A stretch of 64,000 nt of DNA from Papaver somniferum (lineage: Eukaryota; Streptophyta; Magnoliopsida; Ranunculales; Papaveraceae): NCBI RefSeq assembly GCF_003573695.1, contig NC_039360.1, positions 120,552,336 through 120,616,335 on the forward strand. Reading direction: 5' to 3'. The position numbers and the translations under genes are program-made. The notes beneath the pieces are model-generated. The model was not told the origin of the DNA and ran no database searches. It saw nothing but the letters and a program-made list of their open reading frames with translations. Below, one piece after another: positions 22,013 to 35,674 of the stretch. Positions within the stretch are counted from its first letter, which is position 1, and each line of letters starts with the position of its first letter.

Positions 22013-25000
22013 GTGGTGGAGATGGACTTTAAAATGCTAAGTTACAATGTCAGAGGGCTAAATGACTATGACAAGGTTATATCTCTCAAAAACCTTATCA
22101 ATAATCAACGATGTGCTGTTTGTCTCATTCAGGAAACCAAGATTATGAAATTCTCAACTTGGTTCATCAAACAACTTTGGTATGATGACTCTTTTGATTG
22201 GAGTTATATCCCCTATGTTGGGGCAAGTGGCGGTATATTGACCATCTGGGATAGCAACAAATTCGTAAAGGAGGGTGAAAGATTGGGTTACAATAACTTA
22301 TCAACGCTGCTTAAGTCTAAAGTGAATGGTTTTCAATGGGCGATAACTAATGCATACAGCCCATGCGAATACAATTCAAGAGCTATTTTCTGGGAGGATA
22401 TGGAGGAGATTAAGAATTGGTGGGCTGGACCATTGTGTTTAGCCGGGGACTTTAATGCAGTAAGAACGGATGCTGAAAGAAACAAAGGTGAGGCAGACAG
22501 TAGAAACTCTGGTTTTCTTAACAACTTTATTATGCAACAGAGTTGATTGATCAGCCTTTGGTGGTAGGGGCTTATACTTGGTCCAACAATCACGTTGATC
22601 CATTACTTTGTCGTTTAGACATGTTCTTGTTTAGTGTTGATTTTGAAGAAGCTTTCCCTAATGCTCTTCAGATTGCACTAACTAGAACAATCTCCGATCA
22701 CAACCCTATTTTGGTTAACACTAGTCATTCAGTTAGTTCTAAACCATACTTCAAGTTAGAAAGGAGTTGGATAGAGCACAGGGATTTTTTTAAGAACATT
22801 GATCTTTGGTGGAAATCAGTGGAATACAGTGGCAGTGCGAGTACTGTGTTTTTCCTCGAGCTTTAAAATTTAAAACATTTTATTAAGCCATGGGGTTTAC
22901 AAGAATTCGGAGCTGTCAACATGGAGAAAAAATTGTTAACTGAGAAGATAGGAGAATTAAATATTTTAGAGGAAACTGTAAGCCTCCAACCTGATCAGTT
23001 TGAGTTGATATTGCAATACAAGATTAAGCTCAAAATAATAGAGAATGATGAAGCTAGGAAATGGGAGCTTAGATCTAAACAAAACGGTTTTAAATGGGGC
23101 GATGCAAACACTGGATATTTCCATAAGATTCCAAGTGCAAGGAAGAAAAGGAACACCATTGCTAAACCTCAGGTAGATGGGGTAGATTCTTTTGATCAAG
23201 CAGTTATCAAGGAAGAATTATGGAATTACTACATCAACTTGTTTACAGAACATAACAACATTTATTCTTCTTTTGATTCTTTATATTTTCCTAAGGTGGG
23301 AGCGGAAAAAAGAGATTGGATGGAAAGAAGCTTTACTGAAGATGAAGTTTGGAGTGTTATTAAACATATGGGGGGTAACAAATCACCGGGTCCAGACGGT
23401 TTTTCAGCTGAGTTCTATAAAAACTGTTGGAGTATCATCAAGGGATATTTCATGAGAATGATGGATGATTTTTTCAGATACGACTCCTTGGACTGGAGAC
23501 TAAATTGTTCTTTATCACTCTCATCCCATAGAAAGAGGATTATTGTACTCCTAGAGACTTTTGACCTTTGAGTCTAATAGGAAGTGCTTATAAAATTATC
23601 TCTAAAGTTCTTGCTGAGAGATTGAAGACTGTCATGCCTTTACTAATTTCAGATTATCAGGGTGCATTTATTGATCGCAAATGAGTGTGTTGATAGTAGG
23701 ATGAAGTCAAAGATTCCAGGAATTATTTGCAAGATAGACATGGAGAAATCTTTTGACAATATTAATTGGAAAGCCATTTTCCGTATTCTTCATAATCACG
23801 GCTTTGGGAAAAATGGATTGGAGGGATAAGGTGGTGCATTTCTTCATCACATCTTTCTGTGCTAGTTAATGATGGCTCAACAGAAAAGTTCAAAACAACA
23901 AAAGGCTTAAGACAAGGTGATTCTCTTTCGCCATATCTTTTCTTGCTGGTTGTTGAAATTCTTTCGAAGTTAATGAATGATGATGTTGAAAGATATCAAA
24001 TTCATGGTTTTAAAGTGGTTGAAACTGGTACTATGATTTCACATCTTCAATTTGCTGACGACACTATCATCTTTCTAAATGCAACTTCTGATGAAGTTAC
24101 TGGACTTTTCATCATTTTCTCTATTTTGGAAACTTTAACTGGTATGAAACTGAACTTGGAAAAGAGTACTATGGTGAGTGGCGGTGCAGATGAAGTTATT
24201 GATTTGTTGGCTAAAGAGCTAGGATGCAAAACAGAAAAACTCCCTATAAAATATCTTGGTTTGCCTGTTGGTGCTGGTTCGAGAAATACATCCATTTGGA
24301 ACTCAATTCTTGAGAAGATGGAAGCTAAACTGGCTACTTGGAAGAGGAAGTTTTTGAACAAGGCAGGGAGGCTTTTTCTCATTAAACACTGTCTCTCAAG
24401 CTTACTTTTATATTACTTATCCTTATTTCATCTTCCAGTTTGTGTGGAAAAGAAAATGGTGGCTTTGATGAGGAATTTTCTTTGGGGTTCTACTCCGGAG
24501 AAGAAGAAAATGTCTTGGGTAGGTTGGACAAGGATTTGTATGACTAAAAGTAGTGGTGGTTTAGGTGTAAAAAACTTAAGAATCACTAATAAAGCTTTGT
24601 TAGTAAAGTGGGTTTGGAGATATAAAATGAAGAAGAATACTCTATGGAAGAAAATGGTACAACAGAAAATGAGAGTCTCAGAAGATATCCTGATGCCGGC
24701 TGAAGACAACTCTGTTCAAGGTAGAAGTTTGTGGAGGAATGTCACGAGAATGGTTCCAGAAATCCAAAACCTCACTACTTACAAACTGGGTAATGGTAAG
24801 GGGCATTAGATTTTGGCACGACAAATGGGTGACTGGTGGATGCTTGAAGGATTTTTTTCCTAATATCTACAAAGCTTGTCAGAACAAACAAGCTTCGATT
24901 GCGGATATGATTCAAGATGGAAGATGGAGTGGTTTGTTTTCAGCTCCTCTAAATTCAAATGAGCAGATGGAATGGGACTTATTGAGGAGGGATCTTGGTG

Positions 25001-25619
25001 TTGTGCCTGAACTGGTGGAAGGTGAAGATGGTGTTTTTATTTTGGAAAAATTCACAACCAGTGATTATTACGAGGCTATGTCAGGACTATTGATGCTTGC
25101 GATTTTTCTAATTTTCTGTGGAAAAAGAATATTCCTTCTAAGGTGAGTTTCATGTTATGGGAAATCTTCAATGACTCACTGCCAACGCGAGATATGCTTG
25201 TCCATAGAGGTGTGTGGGTGGACAGTCCAGTTTGTGTTATGTGCAACATAGAAGACGAGAGTGCAAATCATCTTTTCTTGCATTGCAGTACAACTTTCGA
25301 AATATGGGATTTCTTCTTAAAAGCATTTCATCTTCCCTGGCGAATTCCAGCTACGGTTTTACAGCTTTTTAAAGCTTGGAGTTTCAATATTTTACAAGGC
25401 AGGCGAAAAGAGGTGTGGAGTCTTCTTCACTACACGATCATTTGGTTTATCTGGGAGGAGAGGAATAGTAGAGCCTTTGGTGGTAGGTCGAAGTTTGTGT
25501 ATGAGTTACCGATCCACATAAAACATACACTTGTGATGTGGTGTTGTGAATCTGATACTTTCAAGTTCATTGATATCTCCCAAATTCTACACAACTGGGA
25601 AGTTGTTATGCATATGTAA
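22013..25619 (+). pseudogene. LINE ORF2: endonuclease and reverse transcriptase, broken
   Basis: Starts MVEMDFKMLSYNVRGLND, the usual opening of the plant L1 apurinic endonuclease. QETKI (near 22130), AGDFNAVRTD (near 22445), RLDMFL (near 22612) and SDHNPI (near 22695) are endonuclease landmarks. RT landmarks are NKSPGPDGFSAEFY (near 23375), GLRQGDSLSPYLFL (near 23905) and LQFADDTIIF (near 24045, the catalytic FADD). The zf-RVT domain is at 25143-25380 (CVMCNIEDESANHLFLHC). In-frame stops occur near 22541 and 22864; a badly decayed stretch lies at 23570-23860 and another frame change near 25140. ORF1 and ORF2 overlap by about 20 bases. Confidence 0.9.
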
Positions 25620-26015
25620 CTTGTTGTTAGGAGCTGAAGTTTGTTGTTGCGAGATTTTGGTTGTTTCTGGTGGTACTGCAACGTCTTGCAGGATTGGTTG
25701 TGCTGGTTGGTACTCTTACATTTGATGGGTTTTTTTCTTTCGAAGTAATTGTGTTTGGTAAGTGATCCCCTGGATTTTCCGGCTCTTCTCCTGCTATAGT
25801 CTTTTGGGATTCAGTTCACTTTATTTGCAGAAGGTGGGAGTGAACTTTCTTTAGTCTTGAGATGTTCTTAGAGTGATGTAGTTCTGTTTCTTTAGGCTGA
25901 GCGGTGCTTTGTTTCTTTTGTTACTCTTGTAACCATTGTAACTCTTGGTTGGATCTTTTTCTTTCAATTAATGTAACCTTTTTTCTATCGAATTTTTTTT
26001 TTATCCCTTGTTCGT

Positions 26016-28417
26016 CGAATAATATGAATCTTTATGGTTTGTTTTATCAGGAAATATGACCTACATGATTCATGAAGCCGTACAACGTATATCTAAAGGT
26101 GTTTCACCTTTTATCTTCTCTGCTCTAATAGTTTGAGAAATCATATCCTTTCATTCTTGACCAGGCAAAATGTTGCACAAGCTTTGCTAAAGAATCGTTA
26201 TGCATTTTTTTTTTATTTTTAACATCTACAATTCTGTGTTTGAAGGTTTAAGGACTTGAATAGATATTGGGGTTGTTAGTGGTTTCTTGTCAACTCATCT
26301 CAGCATGGATCAATCAGGAGGATATCAAGGGTAAGTAATTCTGATTTTATTCCACCTTTACCCCTAAAGATTTGCTTGATCCGGTAACCCTAGTGTAGAA
26401 TAGGGAGAATCCCACATGGCCACAACATTGTGGAGCAAATAGAGTGCATTAAAAATGTTGTATTTTATTCAATTTAAGAAATCATATTCGTCAGTTGTCT
26501 ATCCATGTCAATTTTGATTTATATAGTGACACAATAAGATTGGTTTTCTGCAGGGGCTAAAATCCACTTTTAGATATGTTGGGTCGGACGAGAACACATC
26601 AATTAAAGTTAGGTATCCAGTTGTACTCGAGATCCTTCAAATAAAGAGATATGGTCACTTCTTAAACTTTGCAACCACGTGACATTGATTATCTCATATC
26701 TGTTTTAAGTTTGTATCCATCTAGAGAACTAAACATAACCAGGCATTGAGTTTGTCAATTTCATATTGACCAATTGTCTGGCAGGCACCAAAAGTTGTGC
26801 GAGGAAATGCCGTAATATTGTTATTTCTTTTGGTATCCCTCAATTTAGGTTCCTTCATTTTTAATCCGCAAGCTTTGTTACTCAAGTATTTTCGTCCAAC
26901 AATATACAACTATTCAATAGGTGAGTCCAGTTCTACCATGTGAATCAAACTGTTCATTTCCATTTTCTCTTATGAGCAAACATGAATATAAGTGCTCATG
27001 TAACTCATGTCAATTCTGGGTGCAATTGCTCTCGACATTGGTGCATTTTCAGTGGGCTTGGAAGATAAACCCAGAGAAACAAATCTGTTATATTATCCAT
27101 ATTAATCCTCTATCCCCAGTAATAAAATCTTTATGACTGGAACCCATAGAATTGTAACATAACTGCTTTCATTTGCGATTTCATACCTGTAATTCTAAAC
27201 ACAATAGAATACGATTTCTGAACAAACACAATATTACAAATTCTTCTAAATGTGAGAAGAATTTTTTGAACCTGGAATGTCGTCTAATGGCGGATATTTC
27301 CCTTTTGTACTGGTATTCATCGTTCACATCTGAGTATGAGGGTCTGCTAAGTTCAAAATAATCGCATCTAAATCACACACATAAGGATTGTCCCATCTAA
27401 ATCAGAACCCAAACCACATTTTCCTTAGCGTGGATCACTTCAGTCATTATCCTGAAACATATATAGGAGAAACACTAATGCATTAAATATCAACTTAAAA
27501 TATGGCAAACATGGATGCAACACAGTTAACAAACAAATACGTTACGTTGGTGGGCTTTCCACAAAAAAAAAAAAAAATGAAAACATGAAATAAAAAGAGA
27601 AGTTGATTGCGAGTGTAAAAGAACTTTACCATCTTTGAATTGTCATCATCTCTACAAAAGCTTCAGACTATCTTTTGACTATAGGAATTCATTTCATTTC
27701 TGAGCAGAAAAGTTGTTTTCAAGTAGTGTTCGGTCGATTACGTATTAATCAATAATTAATTGTTTGGTCCGAGGTGATCGACAATATAAACAACAAATAA
27801 AGACCAAACACAATAATTTAGTATGAAAACAAAATTGTTGACAACATGACGTGTTTCAAAATTAAAAAATTGAATACACGTAAAATCTTGGTCCTTCCGC
27901 CTTGGACAAAGTCGTTGGGTAAATGCAAATGGATCATATATGTTATGGAATGTGAACCCAAATGGCCACAAAAAATTAGACAATGAAGATACTGTTCTTT
28001 ATACAGTTACCTTGCGTAAACCATTATAGGTAGATTTGAGATTGGGCAACGAATTATTGATCAGTATTCGGGTATAATTTATATTCAAAGTTTCTCCTCT
28101 GTTATTATTAACTAAGTGCAGAACTCTTAAACCATTAATATATGACCAATAACACATATTTATCATCACCATACATTTTTGTGCATTAATCTAACGTAGT
28201 GATGCTCGAAACACTAATATTTGCCTACCGATTCACATTATAAATAAAAATGAGAACACAAATAGTACTCACCATAAATCTTTGACACCTAATTAATAAT
28301 TTTATTTTATTTTCACAAATATGAAGGAATTTATCCATAAATAAAATCTTAATATCTATAGAAGATGCAATAAGTTTTTGGATAAAATAACATAATAAAA
28401 ATATTCAAAAAAAAATA
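26016..28417. other. Host spacer, AT-rich; one possible mini-exon
   Basis: Between the two LINEs I find no protein domain, RNA gene or clear transposon ends. The best coding candidate is 26305-26330, ATG followed by codons for DQSGGYQG and a perfect donor (GGGTAAGT). No second exon could be joined to it. A T-rich, intron-like sequence follows. Frames at 26721-26909, 26921-27361 and 27756-27983 look random. A 14-base A-run lies at about 27564-27577. Confidence 0.4.
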
Positions 28418-28450
28418 TTTTTTTTTTTTGATGCAAAGGAATGAATTAAA

Positions 28451-31400
28451 TTAAGTTGGGGAAATTCCCAAGTCTAATAACAACTGACGCTCAACACATT
28501 TAGGTGGTTGATCAAACCAAGTCTGAGAGATAGAATTCTTCCTGCTGTATTTAGCTAACTTATCAGCAGTTTTATTACATAATCTAGGAATGAACTTACA
28601 CATCCAATGATGGATTGTGTTTAACTTATCAAAAGTATCTAGCAAGATGTCTTCATTTTCCCAAGCAATCCCTGAAGAGGTTTTGTTGATGTAGCTTTCT
28701 ATGTTCTTGAGGTCAGTCTCAAAAATAACATGCGTAATCTCCAAATCCATGCTCCAGCTGACAGCATCTGAGAAAGCTAAACACTCAACGCTTTCAGAGT
28801 CATTTACTCCTGCATAGCATTTTGATTTTCATCCGCACCATTTACCTGTAGAATCACGTAAAATAAGAGCAACTCCAGTTAGACCTGTATTAGAGTCAAA
28901 TGAAGCATCACAATTAATAGTATGAAAAGGACTAGGGGTGGTTTCCATGCAGGGGTTATATTAGTGCATTGGGAAACTTTATAGCGGTCTACAGATTGCT
29001 TGTTATTGAGCGTATCAATATAACTGGCAAAACTTAGAGCTCTTTTTGCCGTAGCGATGGGATCTGCTTTCTTATGCTGAAAGTTAGTTTCGCATCTTTG
29101 ATTCCAGATCGTCCAAGCAACAATCATGATACGATTCAAGTTGAACCCCTGTGTAGTAGATTGTGAAGCTTGATTCATCCAACCCTCAAAAACCATTGTT
29201 ATGTCTACATGAACTGTTGCCAGGACTGCTGCTCCTCCAGGTATTTTCATCCAAACATCCCTTGAGAATGGGCAAAAAAACAGTACGTGCAGGAGAGACT
29301 CATCAAATTGCTTGCATAAAGGGCACAAGCAATTAATATAACTGCAGTTCTGAGAAAGTCGTACTTTTGTTGGCAGAATATTATAGAGAACTTTGACACG
29401 AGGCCAAGTTTCTATTTTCCAAAATAGCTTCCAGCTTGTGTTTGAATTACCAATCTTCTGAGATATCTGTATATTTCCAAGACTTAAATCATGAAGTTTG
29501 TTGTAGGCAGACTTCAGTGTGAACTCCCCATTCCTTGTAAGAATCCAAACCAGTTTATCTTCTACAGAATTAAGAATCCTCATATTGATTATTAGATTAA
29601 TTGTATCCAAATCAAACAGATGATGAAGTAATGGCTCATTCCATTGTCTGCTGCCTTGTATGAATAAATCTTGAACCCAGATATAATGATCATTGTCTGT
29701 GTTACCTTGTCTTGGGATTGGGGGATGATCTAATCCAGATATCCATACATCAAGCCATATCTTTATTTTCTTTCCATTTCCCAGTCTCCACCTGTTGTGA
29801 TTCTTTATGAAGGGGATTTGTTTTTGCAATCCTCGCCAGGCCCAAGAGCAATTATTCTTGAGATTTGCATGCAAAATATGAGTGCCAGGATAATATTTAG
29901 CTTGTATTTCTTTTACCCAATTCTCTTCAGAATTGATGCACATTCTCCAGACAGCTCTAATGAGTAAAGCTTGATTTAAGAGTTTCAGATCCTTGAAGCC
30001 TTGTCCACCAAAATGTTTGTGTAACCCAAGCTTCTTCCATGAAGTAATGCAGATGCCATTATGTTCTTGAAAACCCCACCAAAATTTTCGCTGCAGATTA
30101 TCAATATGTTTGATAATTTCAGAAGGAATTTGTAAACAACCCATAATATAGGTTGGTATTGTATTAGTGACAGTCCTTATCATAAGTGATTTACTGCACT
30201 GTGACATGGATTCACTATTCCAGTTGAAAAGACAATTTTTCACCCTCTTCACTAAACCTGTGAAGCAGTTAACCTTGTTCATTCCAATGATAAGAGGAAT
30301 TCCTAGGTATCTCTCATTAGAATTCATCCTAGGAACCTTTAGTCTTCGAGTAAGAATCCTGCAAAACCTCTGTGGTACATTTGCACTATAGTACACACTT
30401 GATTTACCAAAATTTACCATCTGACAAGACGCTACTCCAAAATCTTCAATTATCTTGAGAAGATTATTCACATTGTGCAAGTCAGCATTAATAAATAGCA
30501 GACAATCGTCTGCGAAGAATAAGTGAGATATTGGAGGAGCATTAGGTACAATTTTAATACCTTATATCTGGTTGGATTGTTCAGCCTTAAGGAGTTGTCT
30601 TGAGAAGGCTTCCATTACAATTATAAAAAGGTAAGGTGACAGAGGGTCACCCTGCCTTACACCTCTTGAGGGAAAATACGGTTTGCATGGAGCGTCATTC
30701 AAAAATATGGAGATTTTAGTTGTGCTGACACATTGCATAATTAGATGACAAAATTCTTCACAGAATCCTAACTTCAACATAACATCTCTTAAGAAAGACC
30801 ATTAAAGCCTATCAAAGGCTTTAGACATGTCTAGCTTCAAAGCAAGATACTTGTTAACTTCTTTTTTATTCTTCATTGTATAAACAATCTCCTGAGCAAG
30901 ATGGATGTTATCTGTGATTTGCCTTCCTTGAACATATGCAGCTTGAAGTGGAGATATTACTTTTCCCATAATTTTCTTCAGTCTCTTTGATATAATCTTT
31001 GAGATGATTTTATAGGAAGAATTACAAAGAGCTATAGGTCTTAGATCAGATGGGAACTGCTTGTTTTTTGTTTTTGGAATCAGTGAAATATTAGTAGCAT
31101 TCAAACTTTTTAGAAGATAACCAGTTTGAAAGAATTGTTTCACCATCTCTACTACATCATTACCCACAATCTCCCAATGATGTTGAAATAATCCAGGTGG
31201 GAATCCATCTGGACCAGGTGCTTTCCAAGGCTTCATGTCTTTTAAAGCTCTATGTATTTCAATATTGTCTGGGACTCTCATTAACTCCAGATTGTCTGCA
31301 GAATTAATCAAACAAGGAGTGCAACTTATGATATCATCATTTATGTCAGGCACAGTGGAAGTATGGAGAGAACTGTAATGACCAATTAATAGATTTTCTA

Positions 31401-32663
31401 GTTCCTCCCAAGAAGTGCACAAGTTTCCATTTCCATCTTTTAAAGCCACAATATTGTTTCTTGTTCATATTTTGTTTGCATTAGCATGATGGTATTTTGT
31501 GTTTCTATCCATTTCAAGATAATAGTCATCTCTTGCTTTTTGGCCCCAAAATTCATGTTGTATTTGATGCCAGTGCTCTATTTGATTCTCTACATGAATT
31601 ACTTCATTGTCATTATCTGGGTGCTGACTGTTTTGCTGTAAAGCCTCCAATTTCCGATGAAGAAGAAATATGTTACTTTGAATGTCTCCAAACTTCTCCC
31701 TATTCTATTTTGAGATGTATTTTCTTGTGATAATAAGCCTTCTTGATAATCTAAAACCATGAGACCCATTAACTTGTACTCCCCAAGCAGTAGTGATCTC
31801 ATTCTTTAAAGTGTCATCTTTCTCATAGCATTGGAAGTATTTCCAATTCTTTTTTCTGTTGCCATGTTGAATAGAAGTATCCAGCATTATAGGACAGTGA
31901 TCTGACCCCAATTGAGGTAGGTGTAAGAGTTTTGAGTCTGGGAAAGATATGAACCAATCACTGTTAACAATAGCTCTGTCAAGTCTTGATCTCCTAATGC
32001 CAGTACCATGAATATTACCTGACCAGGTGAAAGATCTACCAGTATACGCCAAATCTTCCAGACCAGCTTCATATATGAGATTAATATAAGAAGAATCCCT
32101 AGATGAAGAAGTAACACTATTAGAAGTATGAGAATGATTTTAAGAAGAAAAAAGACTGCCATTAACATGTATTCTCCCTTCATTATTGAAAACCAGATTT
32201 AGATCCCCAAGAACTACCCATGGTTGTGTGATGCTTTGACTTAAATCTTTGATATAAGTCCACTGTTTCTCCTTATGTTGTGGATAATAAGACCCATACA
32301 TACATGTAAGCAATTGATTATCCAGGAATCTGCATTCACAACTTTAAAATGGAAACCATCTTTACATATCAAAATTAGACCACCTGCAAGCCCCCTTGAG
32401 GGTATCAACTTAAAATTTGGAAACTTATATTGTTTAATGAGTTTCTTCATTCTATCTTCACCTATCTTAGCTTCAGAAATAAAAATGACATCAGGGTCAT
32501 ATCTAATGAGAAGGTCTTTGAGATGGTCTCTGGTTTTTTTGTTAGCAAAACCTTGACAATTCCAAGCTAGGGTCCTCATGTTTCTAAAATGTATGCTATA
32601 GTTTCCCAAACAATATGTGGTGTAATAGTAAACTGAGTAAATAGTAAATTCAGAATGCAGCAA
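28451..32663 (-). pseudogene. LINE ORF2 with endonuclease, RT and RNase-H-like domain
   Basis: Endonuclease begins near 32580 (MRTLAWNCQGFANKKTRD) with SEAKIG and a later SDHCPIMLD (near 31895). RT: WKAPGPDGFPPGLFQ near 31220, ALKLDMSKAFDRL near 30815, GVRQGDPLSPYLFI near 30640 and HLFFADDCLLF near 30510 (FADD). A zf-RVT motif (CPLCKQFDESLLHVLFFC) lies near 29300. The last 300 bases (28451-28750) look like an RNase-H-like domain of the RVT_3 type (ITHVIFETDLKNI, RLCNKTADKLAKYS). In-frame stops sit near 30559 and 30800; the 31450-32240 part changes frame several times, and another break is near 28800-28880. The decay is modest, with long open stretches such as 28879-30480. Confidence 0.9.
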
Positions 32664-32676
32664 AGTGTAAGTTATA

Positions 32677-33975
32677 CTAAAGCAAGGAAAAATTTAAAGG
32701 AAATTTTAGATATACCTCAGTTGCATTATCCTCCAGATGAAGCATAGGATTCTTCTTTGTGCCTTTGCATTGCATATCATTTTCTCCAGTTTCCACCCCA
32801 TTTATATTTCCACCACTTGAGTTTGATGGCATATCATTAGTAACTCCAGCATGGCCATCTAAAATAGGACCTTGAATAGAGGGATTAGAACCATTGTCTT
32901 GAATTTGTTGGTTTCTTGCTCTTTTAGAAATTCTTTCTTCTTCTGCATCAGGAATTGGCTCCTCCTCATGAACCTTATCATTAGGTTCAATATCCTGAGT
33001 TGTAACTGCATTTCCTTGACTCTTCTTATCCATATGTTCTTCGTACTCTTCGACTGTCATAGCCCGCTCCTTAAGTAATTCAGCGACCTCTTCACAAATA
33101 TTATCATCATGATAAATAATATAACATTGGTCACATAGACTATGGGGTTGTTTCAACCAATGATATCTAATCCAAACTGGTTCTCCATGATTCGAGTTCC
33201 ACCAGTCTCCTCTATTTAATGGTTCTGAGAGATCTATTTCAATCCTAGCAGTGATCATGTTGCCTGAACGTAGCCTACAATTCTTTGGTACAGTGGATAT
33301 CTTCTAACCCAAATCTTCTATGGCTTCATTAACAACTGCTTCATGATGATGCTCTAGGAGTAGCCCCTTGAATTGGACACACCAAGCTTGTTTTCTGAAT
33401 ACATAATCCGCATATGTTGTTGTTGTAGAATATTCTTGTAGCGCAAGCAGACATCTTTGAACATTCCATGGTGATTTTTTTAGAACATCCATCATATCCT
33501 TTTCAGAATTAAACTTGAACAAAAATAAATATTTCTCCACCCTTTTCGTTTCTCTTTTTTTTTTATAGTTTTTCCATAAGATATTTAGCTCATCTTTTAT
33601 GTCAGAAACCAGAATCTCATCATCTTTTGTTACAAATTTCCCAATCAAGCTTGTAGACCAAGCAGTTGCAGCATCATTAATATTTTTTGCAGAACCTATA
33701 GCACATATCTTGCCTCTGATAGAGGTATTCTTCATCTTGTTAGTGATGGACTGCAAACTGCTTCTGTTAACAACATTGGTATTTTCAGCTTCCAATGAAT
33801 CTCTTGTAGTTGTTCTTCTAAGGTTTGGAATTTCTGTTGCTATGATATTCTTGCGGACTTGTTCTTTACTTATAAAAAGGGTTATAACTATAAAAAGGGG
33901 ATTTTGTTTCCTAAAGAGAAAGAGAAAATATTTGGAGTAAATGTGAGGATAAACTCTGTTGGCAGTCAACTGCAT
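32677..33975 (-). pseudogene. LINE ORF1, DUF4283-like plus zinc knuckle
   Basis: The first part (33975-33304) contains YLFLFKFNSEKDMMDVLK and SPWNVQRCLLALQEY, typical of the DUF4283 domain of plant L1 ORF1 proteins. After a stop near 33303 the frame resumes as MITARIEIDLSEPLNRGDWW (33258). It carries a zinc knuckle, CDQCYIIYHDDNIC, near 33135, then an acidic tail with EEEPIPDAEEERISKRAR. The protein would bind RNA and escort the LINE transcript. ORF2 starts just after its end. Confidence 0.8.
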
Positions 33976-34600
33976 GGGATCCGATAAATAGTTAAGTTCC
34001 TCAAATCATGGGAGAAATTAGGGGGGATTTTTGCATTTTTAAATTTTCGGGTGCTGGATCGGTTGTTGAGTCTGGTTAATGAACTGGTTTTTCATGGCAT
34101 TAAAAAATTGATATGGAGAATAATGATATTTTTCATAATGAGGAAATCTCAAGGAAGATATACTGTGGGTTTGCAATATAGCAATATAGGATAGAACTGT
34201 GATAGGAAATACATCCATTGTCGACAAAACAGTCTCGGGAATCAAGCAAATGCTAAGCACAAAGATCCAATATGGTAGGAATCCGTAGCAAAATCTAGAG
34301 GAACCTGCAAGAAATCAGAAAGCCATGTCAGGGAAGTAAGAAAAGATTCAAAGGAACGGAGAAAAGAGTACTAAACTGAAAGCTTAAAAATAATAATAAA
34401 AGAGCTAGAAAACTAGGATCAGTGATGTTCATGTAAAAAATCACCCAAAGAAGATAACATGAAGGATTAATCTAAACTAAAAACAAAAAAAAACAATCAG
34501 AAGCTAATAAATCATGGAAAAAGAACGACAATCAATCTGTGTTTCGAGACATTATCCTTCGAGATTCAGTGTTTCGACCCTTCAGTTCCTACATGCATGG

Positions 34601-35674
34601 GGGGGAAATAGAGAACAATTTAAAAAAATCTATAATAGGCTACTCAACTCAATAATGAGTTAATTAAAGTAAATTTTCTTTTATGCATTTTATAAGAAAT
34701 AATGAAAAATTAAGCATAAATTACTTAATCATGATCTTTACTGTTATGTCTAGCAAATGCAGTCTAAACTGGATTTCAAGTTAGAAAATGTGGAGAAATG
34801 ATACTAGACACTCATTAAGACAAAAAAAATGTTTCAGATCCATAATGTATAACCAAAAATCATATCCTCAAGTGTCTTCTTAAACTTGTGAACCCGAGTC
34901 ACTTGTGGGCAATTGTTGTTCTAATATATTTAAGCAAAACAATATTATAAGCACTTTGGCTATGGATAAAAACTTATTTGAAATCACTGGGGTGATTGCC
35001 AAACAACTTAACAGTAATGTTATTAATATAATAAATCAATAATCGCTAAACCTTACTTTTACGGTTTGGCGAATTCGTGCTTACGGTAACATTATGATTA
35101 TTGATAAGATAAAAATACTCTACTATCACTGTGGTGATAGCTAAAGAGTATCGACATAATAATCTTAAGCACAATAATCTCACACAGTTAAAAGATTAAC
35201 ATTGGAAAGAAATCATACCATAAGGCACGAACAAAATAATTGTGTCAAAAATGGTTTCAATCATAAATTTATAATAAAAATAGATAAAAAATCATTTTAG
35301 TATTTCAATAAAGCGGAAACATAATAGCATTTGGTTGACATTTCTTTAGGTAAGAACCACTTCGCAATTCCTTAACACACATTAAAAAATTAATTTTAGT
35401 TATAGTCCGGTTCTATTTATGAATTGATTATATGACAAATATATACACATTAGATCATATTAATTTAAATAAAATTATATATATTCAAAGTCAACAAAAA
35501 GTTGACTATAAAAATCAACGCACCAGTCAACAGTCAAAGTCAAACAAACAGTCAGAGTCAGACAGTCAAATAGTTAAGGTCAAACTTTACGGTCAACTAT
35601 TTTTCATCATGTCAAACCAAGAAATGCTAAACGTATTGACCTTTACAAATGCATAACCCAACAAGCATTTTCAT
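34601..35674. other. AT-rich spacer with small hairpins and GTCAA-rich tract
   Basis: No gene. Around 34985-35143 are nested inverted repeats: ATCACTGGGGTGAT, GCTAAACC paired with GGTTTGGC (about 35045-35071), and ATACTCT/AGAGTAT enclosing ATCAC/GTGAT (about 35106-35143). At about 35490-35600 GTCAA/GTCAGA units repeat. A frame at 35432-35656 runs through this repeat and is not credible. Confidence 0.5.

Larger units (their letters stand above)
14967..26000 (+). mobile_element. L1-type LINE, full length but inactive, split by a Copia insertion
   Basis: The boundaries come from a perfect 15-bp target duplication, TTATCCCTTGTTCGT, at 14952-14966 and 26001-26015. Removing the nested Copia (15402-20309) and its 5-bp duplication leaves about 6.1 kb, normal for a plant L1. 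It carries ORF1 (N-terminal module, charged tail) and ORF2 (endonuclease, RT, C-terminal zinc finger). Both are broken by several stops and frameshifts. The last bases before the duplication are a T-run (ATCGAATTTTTTTTT) rather than the poly(A) usual for plant L1. The intact TSD shows the copy is not very old despite the broken frames. Confidence 0.85.
28418..34600 (-). mobile_element. Second L1-type LINE, minus strand
   Basis: The 3-prime end is marked by an A-run (plus-strand T-run, 28420-28432) just below ORF2. ORF1 and ORF2 are in normal order and spacing, giving a length near 6 kb. The 5-prime boundary is not resolved: ORF1 begins at 33975 and I place the edge near 34600, where AT-rich spacer starts, but I could not find a target duplication. 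It is a different family from the plus-strand LINE: ORF1 has a clear zinc knuckle and ORF2 ends in an RNase-H-like domain. Confidence 0.8.
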
